A stretch of 64,000 bases of DNA from Pimelobacter simplex (GCF_900114845.1 NZ_FOUK01000001.1:970479-1034478); one strand, 5' to 3'; counted from the stretch's first letter, positions 42,981-51,941 are shown. A program made the numbers and translations. Notes: generated from the letters alone by a model not told the origin.

Positions 42981-43259
42981 ATGAGCGTCCGCGTCCGGAT
43001 CCCCACCATCCTCCGCACCTACACCGGTGGTGACTCCGAGGTCACCGCCGAGGGCGCCACCCTCGCCGAGGTGCTCGACAACCTCGACGCGAGCTTCGCG
43101 GGCATCAAGGGCCGGATCCTCGACGAGGACGGCAAGCTGCGCCGCTTCGTCAACGTCTACGTCAACAACGACGACGTCCGCTTCGAGCAGGACCTCGCCA
43201 CCCCGACGCCCGACGGCGCCGAGGTCTCGGTGATCCCCGCGGTCGCCGGCGGCTGCTGA
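42981..43259 (+). CDS. ThiS/MoaD-like sulfur carrier (CysO-like) ending Gly-Gly-Cys
   Basis: Ubiquitin-fold sulfur carrier of 92 residues: RVRIPTILRTYTGGDSEVTA, a central KGRILDEDGKLRRFVNVYVN block and the C-terminal VSVIPAVAGGC. In CysO, ThiS and MoaD the Gly-Gly is the last pair and is adenylated and thiocarboxylated. Here one Cys follows, so it would have to be trimmed by a JAMM-type protease (as QbsD or Mec do) before charging. CysO-like genes next to thrC are common in actinobacteria. Likely roles are cysteine synthesis or another thiocarboxylate-dependent step. No partner protease or cysM is in the window. Confidence 0.87.
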   Translation: MSVRVRIPTILRTYTGGDSEVTAEGATLAEVLDNLDASFAGIKGRILDEDGKLRRFVNVYVNNDDVRFEQDLATPTPDGAEVSVIPAVAGGC

Positions 43260-43267
43260 ACCCCCGA

Positions 43268-43359
43268 CGAAGTGGGCCGGTTGCGGCCCCGAAGTGCGGC
43301 ACTTGCGGGGTCGAGATCCAGCAACCCTCGCACTTCGACCCCGCAACCCGCGCACTTCG
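43268..43359. repeat. Cluster of short dispersed repeats (CGAAGTGcGsnGsTTGCGG)
   Basis: Three copies lie in 92 bases: 43268-43286 and 43290-43315 on the plus strand, and about 43328-43359 inverted (its reverse complement reads CGAAGTGCGCGGGTTGCGG and continues GGTCGAAGTGCG). The inverted arrangement (TTGCGGGGTCGA with TCGACCCCGCAA) can form a hairpin between the convergent ThiS-like and AraC genes, where it might serve as a terminator. Related copies are at 1654-1679 inside hemY and about 2095-2136 upstream of it. Confidence 0.75.
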
Positions 43360-43369
43360 TGGAGGGGGC

Positions 43370-44227
43370 TCAGCTGGCCTGAGCGTCGACCGCCCGGTGC
43401 GCATGGCGCCCGGGCGGTTCGCCGTACTCGCGGGTGAACGCGGCGACGTACGACGACGCGGTCGCGTAGCCCACGCGGTGGGCGGTCTCGGTGACCGACC
43501 ACCTGCTCAGCATCGCGCGCGAGGCCTGGAGCCGGGTCCGGGTGCGCCAGGTCGAGAAGGACATCCCGTAGACCCGCTCGAACTCGCGCTGGAGGGTCTT
43601 GGGACTGACGTGCAGCCGCTCGGCCCAGCCGGGCAGGCTGGTCCGGTCGGCCGGGTCGAGGGTCAGGGCCCGGGCCACCGCGCCGGCCGGGCCGAGCTCG
43701 GCCGCGCCGAAGCCGATCGGGTCGGCGGGGGAGGCGGCCAGCTCGCCGAGCAGCACGGCGCGCGCCGCGAGGCCGGCGCGCTCGTCGGTGCCGGGGCGGA
43801 CCAGCCGGGTGACCGCCTCGACCGCGGCGGGCGAGATCGCCAGCACGGTCGCCTCGTGCCGGACCAGCTCGTCGGGCGCGCGCCGCACGCACAGGCGGAC
43901 GACGGTCTGGACCTCGAGCGCGGTCACCTCGGCGACCACGCCCTGGCGCACCCAGACCGCGCTGGTGGGGCCGGCGAAGGCGGCGGTGCCGCCACGCCCG
44001 ACGGCGAGGACGCCGTCGGGTGACCAGTAGACCTGGTGCACGAAGTCGTTGCGCGACTCGGGGAAGTCGGTGACCACGCCGCCGGTGGGCGGGTAGCGCA
44101 GGGCGAGGATGCCGTCCGGCGGGCCCAGTCCGTAGGGGAACTCCTCGACCACCGCGCCGCCGGCCTGGGTCGCGGTGACCGCGGGGCCGGGCCGCGCGGC
44201 GGCGGGTTCCTGTCCTCTGCGCGTCAT
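43370..44227 (-). CDS. AraC-family transcriptional regulator
   Basis: Encodes 285 residues, with a cupin-like N-terminal sensor region (EEFPYGLGPPDGILALRYPP and HQVYWSPDGVLAVG) and a C-terminal pair of HTHs: LHVSPKTLQREFERVYGMSF and VTETAHRVGYATASSYVAAF. The last block matches AraC signature well. ATG at 44227 has AGGAG seven bases upstream; ATG 44230 is the alternative. It is divergent from a siderophore-iron uptake operon and shares with it a 115-base gap containing a DtxR/IdeR-like box, so it is probably an iron-controlled activator of that operon. Confidence 0.88.
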   Translation of the reverse strand: MTRRGQEPAAARPGPAVTATQAGGAVVEEFPYGLGPPDGILALRYPPTGGVVTDFPESRNDFVHQVYWSPDGVLAVGRGGTAAFAGPTSAVWVRQGVVAEVTALEVQTVVRLCVRRAPDELVRHEATVLAISPAAVEAVTRLVRPGTDERAGLAARAVLLGELAASPADPIGFGAAELGPAGAVARALTLDPADRTSLPGWAERLHVSPKTLQREFERVYGMSFSTWRTRTRLQASRAMLSRWSVTETAHRVGYATASSYVAAFTREYGEPPGRHAHRAVDAQAS

Positions 44228-44258
44228 CATCTGACTCCTTCGCGACACCGGCACGCTC

Positions 44259-44277
44259 GTTGGTAAGGCTAGCCTCA
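44259..44277. promoter_or_regulatory. DtxR/IdeR-like iron box
   Basis: GTTGGTAAGGCTAGCCTCA matches the 19-bp IdeR consensus TTAGGTTAGGCTAACCTAA at 14 positions and keeps the GGCTA core. It lies between the divergent AraC gene and the iron-siderophore operon, 65 bases before the binding-protein start. Iron-loaded IdeR would repress both. Confidence 0.8.
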
Positions 44278-44341
44278 CTTGGTCGGACGCGCTGTCTCGG
44301 GTGACCTCGCGCGCCGATTCCCCGACGTGAAGGACCACCCC

Positions 44342-45436
44342 ATGCAGCTCAACCTCCGGCCGGCCCGCGCCCTCGCCGCCCTGTCCGCCACCGCCCTGCT
44401 CGGGGCGACGTTCGCGGCGTGCGGCAGCGAGGACGACGGCAAGGCGGGCAAGGAGAAGACGACCGCCGCCGCGTGCGAGCCCGCCACCCCGGCGCTGCCC
44501 GCCGCGGCGCCGGTCGCGGCGTTCGACCCGGCGTCGAAGACCCGCTCCTTCGAGGCCGACAACGGCACCGTCGAGATCCCGACCGACCCGCAGCGCATCG
44601 TCGCGACCGGGTACGCCGTCCCGGTGCTCCTCGAGGCCGACGCCGACGTCGTGGGCATCTCCGAGTGGGGCCGCGGCACCGCGCTGATGACCGACGAGGA
44701 CCTCGCCGACTACCAGGCGCTGAAGAAGGTCGCCGGCGAGACCGCCGCGAGCACCGACTACGAGGCGATCGCCAACCTGAAGCCGGACCTGATCATGCTC
44801 GGCGTCCCGCTGCCGGTGCTCGGCGACGTCGACCTGAAGCGACTGGAGTCGATCGCGCCCGTCGTCGTCCTCGGCCCGGACCGGCCCGACGGCTGGAAGA
44901 ACCTCTCCGCGCGGCAGGCCGACGCGGCCGGCGTCGTCGACTACTACGAGGCCGCCAAGGCGTCGTACGACGCGAAGGCGGCGGCGCTGACCGAGAAGTA
45001 CGCGAAGGTCCTCGGCGAGCACTGCTTCGGCCACGTCGGCGCCTACGGCGACGTGAGCGCGGGCAACTTCAACCGCGAGTACGCCGGCGCCTGGGGCACC
45101 AACATCGCCACCGACGTGGGCGCGACCTACTACGGCGGACCGGTCGAGCCGGGCAAGGGCTCGGCGGCGTTCTCGGAGTACCCCTCGATCGAGGAGCTCC
45201 CGCAGAGCCTGGCGGACGCCGACGTGATCACCTACACGGTCGACGACGAGGGCAAGCCGTCCGAGTCGGTCCAGTACGTGCTCGACCACGACCTCTGGAA
45301 GACGCTGCCCGCCGTGCGCGACGGCGCGGTCATCCCGCTGCGCTACACCGAGGCGGCGACCTACCCGACCGCCGAGCGGGCGCTCGACGAGATCGACCGC
45401 GCGTTCGCCGAGGCGTTCGCGGACGAGCTCAAGTGA
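44342..45436 (+). CDS. Iron-siderophore ABC transporter substrate-binding lipoprotein
   Basis: Peripheral-binding protein of the FepB/FecB class, 364 residues. The lipoprotein signal is ATALLGATFAACGSEDD with Cys near residue 24. The PBP fold segments are present: QRIVATGYAVPVLLEADADV, NLKPDLIMLGVPLPVLGDV, LESIAPVVVLG and RALDEIDRAF at the end. ATG at 44342 is preferred to the upstream in-frame ATG because the signal peptide starts there. First gene of a five-gene operon in which every junction overlaps by four bases. Confidence 0.93.
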   Translation: MQLNLRPARALAALSATALLGATFAACGSEDDGKAGKEKTTAAACEPATPALPAAAPVAAFDPASKTRSFEADNGTVEIPTDPQRIVATGYAVPVLLEADADVVGISEWGRGTALMTDEDLADYQALKKVAGETAASTDYEAIANLKPDLIMLGVPLPVLGDVDLKRLESIAPVVVLGPDRPDGWKNLSARQADAAGVVDYYEAAKASYDAKAAALTEKYAKVLGEHCFGHVGAYGDVSAGNFNREYAGAWGTNIATDVGATYYGGPVEPGKGSAAFSEYPSIEELPQSLADADVITYTVDDEGKPSESVQYVLDHDLWKTLPAVRDGAVIPLRYTEAATYPTAERALDEIDRAFAEAFADELK

Positions 45437-46257
45437 TCGGCCAGCGCGACCGTCCTGCCGAGCGCGTCGCCGAGCACCACGGCGCCGGGCGGGGGATGCA
45501 GCGGATCGGCTACCCGATCGGCATCTGCCGGACGACGGTCGCCCGGCGCGAGCTGGTCACGCCACGGATGCTGCGGCTCACGCTCACCGGCGACGAGCTC
45601 GCCGGCTTCCACAGCTACGTCGCCGACGACCACGTCAAGATCGTCTTCCCGCACGCCGACGGCACGCGGACCGACCCGGTGCCCAACGATCAGCAGCTGC
45701 TCGACTGGCCCAAGCCGCTCCCGCCGACGCGGACCTACACGATCCGTCGTGTCGACCTCGCCGCGCGTGAGGTCGACCTCGACTTCGTGCTCCACTCCGG
45801 CGGTCTGGCCGGCGATTGGGCCGAGGCCGCCGCGATCGGCGACCCGGCCGTGATCGCCGGCCCGCCGGGAGCCAAGGCGTTCGCGCACACCCACCGGCAC
45901 TACGTGCTCGCCGTCGACGTGACCGGCCTGCCCGCCGTCGCGCGCTGGCTGGACGAGGCGGACTGGCTGGAGGCCGCCGGTGCGACCGCGCAGGTCCTGG
46001 TCGAGCACGACCACGAGGACGAGACCGGCTACCCGCTGCAGCAGCGCGCCGGCGTCGAGGTGCGCTGGCTCTCCCGCGCCGAGGGGTCGCAGCTCGGCGC
46101 GCAGGTGCGGGCGCTCGACGTACCGGACGACACGTTCGTCTTCGGTGCGGGCGAGGCCGAGGACCTCAAGGACGTACGCCGCTGGGTGGCCCAGCGGGAC
46201 CTGCCGGCGAGCATCACCGGCTACTGGAAGCGCGGCGTCGCGGGGTTGGACGATTGA
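45433..46257 (+). CDS. Siderophore-interacting protein (ferric-siderophore reductase, FAD/NAD)
   Basis: Flavoprotein of the ViuB/SIP family, 274 residues, thought to reduce ferric siderophores in the cytoplasm to release iron. The FAD-binding barrel has RRELVTPRMLRLTLTGDEL, the key TRTYTIRRVDLAAREVDLDF and HSGGLAGDWAEAAAIGDP; the NAD(P) half has HYVLAVDVTGLPAVARWLDE and ending VFGAGEAEDLKDVRRW, ITGYWKRG. GTG at 45433 overlaps the previous stop; an internal ATG (MQRIGYP) is a possible later start. Its place inside the uptake operon supports the assignment. Confidence 0.93.
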   Translation: MIGQRDRPAERVAEHHGAGRGMQRIGYPIGICRTTVARRELVTPRMLRLTLTGDELAGFHSYVADDHVKIVFPHADGTRTDPVPNDQQLLDWPKPLPPTRTYTIRRVDLAAREVDLDFVLHSGGLAGDWAEAAAIGDPAVIAGPPGAKAFAHTHRHYVLAVDVTGLPAVARWLDEADWLEAAGATAQVLVEHDHEDETGYPLQQRAGVEVRWLSRAEGSQLGAQVRALDVPDDTFVFGAGEAEDLKDVRRWVAQRDLPASITGYWKRGVAGLDD

Positions 46258-47249
46258 CCCTGCGTCACCCCGGCCCCCTGGTCGCGCTCGTCGCGCTGGG
46301 TGCGGCCCTCTTCGGTGCGGTCGTGTGGAGCCTGTCCATCGGCAAGGGTGACCTGCCGTCCGGGTCGGTGCTCCCCGCTCTGCTCCGGTACGACGACCAC
46401 GACGCCGCGCACATCATCGTGCGCCAGGTCCGGTTGCCCCGGACCCTGCTGGCGATCCTGGTCGGCGCCGCGCTCGCGCTGGCGGGCGCCCTGGTCCAGG
46501 CGCTGACCCGCAACCCGCTGGCCGAGCCGGGCGTCCTGGGCGTAACCTTCGGCGCTTCCTTCGCCGTCGTCGTGGCCACCGCGCTCGGTGTGGCCGCCGG
46601 GCAGGGCATGCAGATGGTCGTCGCGACATTGGGCGCGGCGCTCGCCACGGCCGTCGTGTACGCCGTCGGGCGGGCTGATCCGCTGCGCCTGCTCCTCGCG
46701 GGCACGGCGTTCAGCGCGCTCGTCGCGAGCCTCTCGCTCGGCATCCGGCTGCTCGATCCCGACGCGTTCGACGACCACCGGTTCTGGGCGGTCGGCTCGC
46801 TCGCCGGCCGTGACCAGCAGCCGCTGACGCTGCCGACGATCGTGGTCGTCGTCGCCGTGGTGGTCGCGCTCGTGCTGGTCCGGCCGCTGTCCGCGCTGGA
46901 GATGGGGGACGACGTCGCGCACGGGCTCGGCGTCCGGGTCGGTGCGACCCGCACCGGCGTCCTGGTCGTGGCGACGGTGCTCGCCGGGGTCGCGACCGCG
47001 ATCGCCGGGCCCATCGCCTTCGCCGGCCTGATCGTGCCGCACCTGGTCCGCCGGTTCGCGCACGGCTCGGTCGGCTGGCTCATCGTCCTCTCGCTCGCCG
47101 GAGGCCCGGTGCTGCTCGTCGCCGCCGACACCGTCGGCCGCCTGGTGCTGCCCGTCGGGGACGCCCCGGTCGCGATCGTGACGGGTGTGCTGGGCGGCCC
47201 GCTGCTGGCGTGGGTCGTGCGCCGGCAGGGTGCGGAGGCGGCGTCGTGA
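46254..47249 (+). CDS. FecCD-family iron-siderophore permease 1
   Basis: Integral membrane subunit of 331 residues with eight to ten helices. The FecCD signature is clear: RLPRTLLAILVGAALALAGA, QALTRNPLAEPGVLGVTFGA and, near the end, GPIAFAGLIVPHLVRRF. TTG at 46254 overlaps the upstream stop (TTGA) and is the only start consistent with full family length. Forms the membrane channel with the next gene product. Confidence 0.93.
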   Translation: MTLRHPGPLVALVALGAALFGAVVWSLSIGKGDLPSGSVLPALLRYDDHDAAHIIVRQVRLPRTLLAILVGAALALAGALVQALTRNPLAEPGVLGVTFGASFAVVVATALGVAAGQGMQMVVATLGAALATAVVYAVGRADPLRLLLAGTAFSALVASLSLGIRLLDPDAFDDHRFWAVGSLAGRDQQPLTLPTIVVVVAVVVALVLVRPLSALEMGDDVAHGLGVRVGATRTGVLVVATVLAGVATAIAGPIAFAGLIVPHLVRRFAHGSVGWLIVLSLAGGPVLLVAADTVGRLVLPVGDAPVAIVTGVLGGPLLAWVVRRQGAEAAS

Positions 47250-48277
47250 CGACCCTGACCTTCCTGCGCCCGGAGCGGCGTACCGTCCTCGCGGTCGTGC
47301 TCGTCGCCGTCGCGACGCTCGCGGTCTCGCTCGTCGCGCTCTGCTACGGCGACGGCTGGTCGTCGCCGGGCCGGGTCCTGGACGGGCTGCGCGGCGACGG
47401 GCCGCTCGCCGGACGGGTGCTGGAGTGGCGGATGCCGCGGGTGACGGCGGCGGTCGTCTTCGGGCTGGCGCTCGGCCTGGCCGGCGCGCTCTTCCAGAAC
47501 CTCACCCGCAACCCTCTCGGCGCGCCCGACGTGATCGGCCTCGACCAGGGCGCCTACACCGGCGTCCTGCTTGTCCTCACCGTCGCCGGTGGCGCCCACT
47601 TCGCGGCTGCGGCCGACAACGGTGGGGGCTTCGCGCTCGGCCTGGCCGGTGCCGCGCTGGCGGGCGGGCTGCTCGCGGCGGGCATCGTGGCGCTGCTCGC
47701 GATGGGCAGCGGCTACACCGGCTACCGGCTCATCGTCATCGGCATCGCGGTCAACGCGGTGCTCACCGCGGCCAACTCGTGGTTGATCCTGCGCGCCGAC
47801 CTGGAGGTCGCGATGGCCGCTGCCAGCTGGTCGGCCGGCAACCTCAACGGCACCGACTGGTCGGACCTCGTGGTGCCCCTCGCCGGTCTCGCGGGGCTCG
47901 CGGTCGCGGCCGCGTGCCTCGCCCGGCCGGTCCAGCAGCTCGCGCTCGGCGACGACGTCGCGGTGACCACCGGGATCCGGCTCGACCGGCTCCGGCTGGC
48001 GATCGCCGCAGTCGGCGTCGGCTGCACCGCGATCGTCGCCGCGACCGCGGGCCCCATCGTCTTCGTCGCGCTGATGGCGCCGCAGATCGGCCGACGCCTG
48101 GCCGGTACGGCGGGCATCGCGCTCCTGCCCTCGGCGCTCACCGGAGCCCTGCTGCTCGGTACGGCGGACCTGCTCGCCCAGGTCGTCGCGCCGGTGCAGC
48201 TCCCGGTCGGCGTGGTCACCGGCGCCATCGGCGGCGTCTACCTGTTGTGGTTGCTGTTCAAGGAGGTCGGACGATGA
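47246..48277 (+). CDS. FecCD-family iron-siderophore permease 2
   Basis: Second membrane subunit, 343 residues. Motifs: EWRMPRVTAAVVFGLALGLA, FQNLTRNPLGAPDVIGLDQG and GPIVFVALMAPQIGRRLAGT. The equivalent of the permease-ATPase coupling loop is conserved. GTG at 47246 overlaps the preceding stop and its own stop overlaps the ATPase start, giving a fully coupled heteromeric transporter. Confidence 0.93.
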   Translation: MTTLTFLRPERRTVLAVVLVAVATLAVSLVALCYGDGWSSPGRVLDGLRGDGPLAGRVLEWRMPRVTAAVVFGLALGLAGALFQNLTRNPLGAPDVIGLDQGAYTGVLLVLTVAGGAHFAAAADNGGGFALGLAGAALAGGLLAAGIVALLAMGSGYTGYRLIVIGIAVNAVLTAANSWLILRADLEVAMAAASWSAGNLNGTDWSDLVVPLAGLAGLAVAAACLARPVQQLALGDDVAVTTGIRLDRLRLAIAAVGVGCTAIVAATAGPIVFVALMAPQIGRRLAGTAGIALLPSALTGALLLGTADLLAQVVAPVQLPVGVVTGAIGGVYLLWLLFKEVGR

Positions 48278-49047
48278 GCCGGTTGCGGACCGAGGGCCTG
48301 CGCCTCGGGTACGGCGAGCGCACGGTGGTCGAGCACCTCGACCTGACCGTGCCCGACGGCGTGTTCACCGCGATCGTCGGGCCCAACGCCTGCGGCAAGT
48401 CGACGCTGCTGCGCTCGCTCGTGCGGCTGCTGAGGCCCGAGGCGGGCAGCGTCGTCCTCGACGGCCGGACGATCGCGACCTGGCGGCCCAAGGCGGTCGC
48501 CCGCGAGCTGGGCTTCCTGCCCCAGGGGACGACGACGCCCGACGGCATCCGCGTGGTCGGCCTGGTCCGGCGGGGTCGCTACGCCCGGCAGCCCGCGATC
48601 GGCACCTGGACCCGGGCCGACGACGCCGCCGTGGCGGCCGCACTCGATGCCGCCGGTGTCGCGGACCTGGCCCAGCGCCGGGTCTCCGCGCTCTCCGGAG
48701 GTCAGCGGCAGCGGGTGTGGATCGCGATGGTGCTCGCCCAGGAGACGCCCTACCTGCTGCTCGACGAGCCGACGACCTTCCTCGACATCGCCCACCAGTA
48801 CGAGCTCCTGCGGCTGCTGCGCCGGCTCGTCGACGACGGCCGCACCGTCGTCGCGGTGCTCCACGACCTCAACCAGGCCTGCCGCTTCGCCGACCACGTC
48901 GTCGCGATGCGCGACGGCGCCGTGGTGGCGACCGGGGCGCCTGCCGACGTCGTCGACGCGGCGCTGGTCGAGCAGGTCTTCGGCCTGGCCTGCGACGTGG
49001 TGCCCGACCCCATCACGGGGACGCCGATGATCGTCCCCCACGCGTGA
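48274..49047 (+). CDS. Iron-siderophore ABC transporter ATP-binding protein
   Basis: ABC ATPase of the FepC/FhuC class, 257 residues. Walker A is IVGPNACGKSTLLRSL (Ala-Cys in place of the usual Gly-Ala, a common FepC variant), the signature is SALSGGQRQRVWIAM, Walker B is YLLLDEPTTFLDIAHQ and the H-loop VVAVLHDLNQACRF. Last gene of the uptake operon; its 3' end overlaps the convergent sigma-factor gene by 35 bases. Confidence 0.96.
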   Translation: MSRLRTEGLRLGYGERTVVEHLDLTVPDGVFTAIVGPNACGKSTLLRSLVRLLRPEAGSVVLDGRTIATWRPKAVARELGFLPQGTTTPDGIRVVGLVRRGRYARQPAIGTWTRADDAAVAAALDAAGVADLAQRRVSALSGGQRQRVWIAMVLAQETPYLLLDEPTTFLDIAHQYELLRLLRRLVDDGRTVVAVLHDLNQACRFADHVVAMRDGAVVATGAPADVVDAALVEQVFGLACDVVPDPITGTPMIVPHA

Positions 49048-50257
49048 GCCCGCGCCGGGCCCGCAGGTGCGCGGACTCGGCCTCGTTGCGGCACAGCGCG
49101 AGCGCGGTGTCGTAGGCCAGTCGCGCCTCGTCCCACCGCTCCAGCCGGGCCAGCAGCTCGGCCCGCACGGAGGGGAGCCGGTGTCCCGGCAGGGCGACCC
49201 CGGCGAGCGCGGCGAGCCCGGCCTCCGGGCCGTCCCGCTCGGCCAGGGCCACCGCCCGGTTGAGCCGGACGACGGGGGAGTCGCGCAGGGCCAGCAGCTC
49301 GTCGTACCGGTCGACGACGCGGTCCCACCGGGTGGCGGCCGCGGTCGGCGCGATCGCGTGCTCGGCGGCCACCAGTGCCTGCAGCAGGTACGGCGCCGGG
49401 GGAGCGCCGACCAGCGGGCGGAGCAGGTCGAGCGCCTCCAGCGCCTCGTCGTGGTGCCAGCGGCGCCGGTCCTGGTCGGGGAGCAGCACGAGCCGCCCGT
49501 CGACCACGCGGGCGTCGCGGCGCGCGTGCTGCAGCACCATGAGCGCGAGCAGCGCGTCGAGCTCGGTCGTGCGGGCCTCCGGCGGCAGCACCGAGCGCAG
49601 CACCCGGACCAACCGGACCGCCTCACCCGCGACGTCGGCCCGCAGCACGTCGGAGCCCGACCCGGGCGCGTAGCCGGTCGTGAACGCCAGGTAGGCGACG
49701 TCCGCGACCACGTCGATGCGCGCCGCCAGCTCGTCCGGCGGCGGTACGGCGAACCGCGCGCCCGCGAGCTTGCGCCGGGCCCGGGTCAGCCGGGCCGCCA
49801 TGGTCGGCGTCGGCACCAGGAACAGCCGGGCGACGTCCTCGGTCGGCACGCCCAGGACGAGCCGCAGGGTGAGCGCCGCGGCGGCCTCCCGGGACAGCGC
49901 CGGGTGCGCGCACAGCAGCACGAGGCGCAGCCGTTCGTCCGTCACGGCCTCTCCCTCCGGTGGCGCGGCGAGCACCCGCTGCGCGTGCTGCTGGACGGAC
50001 GCATCGACCTCGAGCAGCGGCACCTTGCCCGCCGCGACGACCTCGTGGCGCAGCGCGTCGGTGATCCGCCGCCGGGCCGCGGTGAGCAGCCAGGCCGCGG
50101 GACGGGCCGGGACGCCGGCCTCCGGCCAGGTCCGGGCCGCCGCCTCGAACGCATCGGCCAGCCCGTCCTCGGCCAGGTCCACCCGGCGGCACCACGCGAC
50201 GAGCAGGGCCAGCAGCCGGCCCCACTCCTCGCGCAGCACGCGCTCGAGCGGCTCCAT
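49013..50257 (-). CDS. ECF sigma factor, ECF42 type (DUF6596)
   Basis: RNA polymerase sigma factor of 414 residues. Region 2 is weakly visible in WGRLLALLVAWCRRVDLAEDGLAD and PAAWLLTAARRRITDAL, region 4 in LRLVLGVPTEDVARLFLVP, PTMAARLTRARRKL. The long C-terminal half (DUF6596: YLAFTTGYAPGSGSD, LVLLPDQDRRRWHHDEALEAL, SPVVRLNRAVALAERDGPEA) is a TPR-like extension that marks the ECF42 group. ATG at 50257 lies 11 bases after the YciI/DGPF gene, the usual ECF42 partner. ECF42 proteins have no anti-sigma factor; the extension itself is thought to regulate. Confidence 0.9.
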   Translation of the reverse strand: MEPLERVLREEWGRLLALLVAWCRRVDLAEDGLADAFEAAARTWPEAGVPARPAAWLLTAARRRITDALRHEVVAAGKVPLLEVDASVQQHAQRVLAAPPEGEAVTDERLRLVLLCAHPALSREAAAALTLRLVLGVPTEDVARLFLVPTPTMAARLTRARRKLAGARFAVPPPDELAARIDVVADVAYLAFTTGYAPGSGSDVLRADVAGEAVRLVRVLRSVLPPEARTTELDALLALMVLQHARRDARVVDGRLVLLPDQDRRRWHHDEALEALDLLRPLVGAPPAPYLLQALVAAEHAIAPTAAATRWDRVVDRYDELLALRDSPVVRLNRAVALAERDGPEAGLAALAGVALPGHRLPSVRAELLARLERWDEARLAYDTALALCRNEAESAHLRARRGLTRGGRSSASP

Positions 50258-50268
50258 CCGCGCGGTTG

Positions 50269-50634
50269 CTAGGCGTCGTGGGCGACGGTGGCGCGCACCT
50301 CGACGCCGTCCTCGAGCGAGGCGAGCACCCCGCACACCTCGAGCAGGTCGTCGAGGTCGTCGCTCTCCACGACGTAGAAGCCGCCCACCTGCTCGACGGA
50401 CTCCAGGTACGGGCCGTCGGTGACGGTGATCGCGTCACCGTCGGCCGCCGCCTTGCGGACCACCTTGGCGGTCCGCGAGTGCGCCAGCTCGGCGCCCCCG
50501 GTCACCTGGTGACCGCGCTCCTCGAGCAGCCGGCTGAACTCGTCGTGGCGGGCGTACATCGACGCCCGCTCCTCGGGACTCGCGTCCTCCCAGGTGCGCT
50601 CGTCTCCGGTCAGCAGGACGACGTACGTGGTCAT
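50269..50634 (-). CDS. YciI (DGPF-domain) protein, ECF42 partner
   Basis: Encodes 121 residues: TTYVVLLTGDERTWED at the N-terminus, YARHDEFSRLLEERGHQVTG, the DGPF-type motif ITVTDGPYLESVEQVGGFYV and a ferredoxin-like C-terminus. DGPF proteins are encoded with ECF42 sigma factors and are usually among their targets. GGAGA precedes the ATG by seven bases. Enzymatic activity is unknown. Confidence 0.93.
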   Translation of the reverse strand: MTTYVVLLTGDERTWEDASPEERASMYARHDEFSRLLEERGHQVTGGAELAHSRTAKVVRKAAADGDAITVTDGPYLESVEQVGGFYVVESDDLDDLLEVCGVLASLEDGVEVRATVAHDA

Positions 50635-50715
50635 GGCATCTCCTCAGGGTGGTGGTGAGTCTGTCACCCCGATGACGGGCGAGCCACGGGCCTTTCGACA
50701 GGCCGCGGGGAGTTC

Positions 50716-51915
50716 TCAGTCGAGGTCGCGCCAGACGTACTTGTTCACGCGCACGCTGACGGTGTCCACCCGGCCGGCGCCGGGGCCGTCACCTTCGCCC
50801 GGGTGCGGGGTCCACAGCAGGCGGAACCGCACGGTGCCGTCGGGCCGGATGAGGCGACGCGGAATCGTGTACGCGAGCGAGTGCTCCGACGCGCCGGAGT
50901 AGTTGTCGATGTTGCGGACGCGGCCGTCCGGGAGCACGACCTCGAGGTCGAGGTTGATCTCGTCCTCCTGGCGACCGTTCACCACGAGGTGGACCGGCGC
51001 GCCGGCCGCCCGGTCGACCGGGATGCGCACCCGGTGCGCCGTGCGGATCAGGGGGTCACGCAGCGCATACCTGTGGAACGCGCGGTAGCGGAGGCTGCCG
51101 TTCACGATCCGGAGCCGGGCGAGCCGCTTGGTCAGGGTCGCGGTGCGGGTGGCGTTCGCCTTCTGGAAGGTGCCGGCGCTCACCAGCTCCCGGTGACCCC
51201 GGGAGACCCGGAACGGCTGTGACAGCGGCCCGTAGGTCTGCCGTCCGTCGTCGCGCACCAGCAGGCGCACCCGGTAGGTGCCCGGCACCACGTCGTTCAA
51301 CGGGTTGCCGCGCCCGTCCCAGCGCAGCAGGGGCACGCCCGGGTCGAGGTTCCACGGACCGATCGTGCGTCCGGCACCCACCACCTCGAACATGGGTGCG
51401 GCCTGCTGGACGATCGTCGCGTCGAGTCCGTGCCGGAAGCTCACGTCGTGGGCCACGCCGGGGTAGTAGTCCTGCGGATAGATCATCGCGGCGCTGGGCG
51501 CGAGAGCGGTCAGCGCGGGCCCCGTGCTGACGTAGATCTTCGCGTCCTTGGTGGCCGGTGCCTTGCCGACCGCGGTGGCGGTCACCGTGAGCGTGTAGGT
51601 GCCTGCCGCCAGCGGGCCACCCGCCGTCGCCGAGCTCACCGACAGGGGCTCGCCCGACCGCTGTGCCGTCGTGAGCTCGGCCTCGGCGACGACCGCGCCC
51701 TGGCCGTCCTTCGTCAGAGCCCAGTGCGCCGTGCCGGCGTCGGTCCTCACGTCGACGGTGGCGGACTCCCAGAGCCCGTCGCCGTTCTCGTTGAGCAGGG
51801 GATCGTCGGTGGAGACGGAGAGCCACGTGGTCGCGGCCAGTGCCGGCGCGGGCAGCACCCCGAGGACGGAGAGGCCGAGCGCGGCGGTGCCCAGCAGGAT
51901 CAGCAGACGGCGCAC
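50716..51915 (-). CDS. Secreted protein with Ig-like repeats, unknown function
   Basis: Encodes 399 residues. The signal peptide MRRLLILLGTAALGLSVLGV ends near PAPALA-ATT. The mature part has a beta-rich FlgD/Ig-like domain (ENGDGLWESATVDVRTDAGT, AGTYTLTVTATAVG), another with VPGTYRVRLLVRDDGRQTYG, and a C-terminal beta-sandwich that resembles carbohydrate-binding or jelly-roll folds (VVLPDGRVRNIDNYSGASEH). Exported, no catalytic motif. It follows the acyl-CoA ligase gene on the same strand by 26 bases. Confidence 0.82.
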   Translation of the reverse strand: MRRLLILLGTAALGLSVLGVLPAPALAATTWLSVSTDDPLLNENGDGLWESATVDVRTDAGTAHWALTKDGQGAVVAEAELTTAQRSGEPLSVSSATAGGPLAAGTYTLTVTATAVGKAPATKDAKIYVSTGPALTALAPSAAMIYPQDYYPGVAHDVSFRHGLDATIVQQAAPMFEVVGAGRTIGPWNLDPGVPLLRWDGRGNPLNDVVPGTYRVRLLVRDDGRQTYGPLSQPFRVSRGHRELVSAGTFQKANATRTATLTKRLARLRIVNGSLRYRAFHRYALRDPLIRTAHRVRIPVDRAAGAPVHLVVNGRQEDEINLDLEVVLPDGRVRNIDNYSGASEHSLAYTIPRRLIRPDGTVRFRLLWTPHPGEGDGPGAGRVDTVSVRVNKYVWRDLD

Positions 51916-51941
51916 GGGCTCTCCGGGGTGACGGTGGCTGG

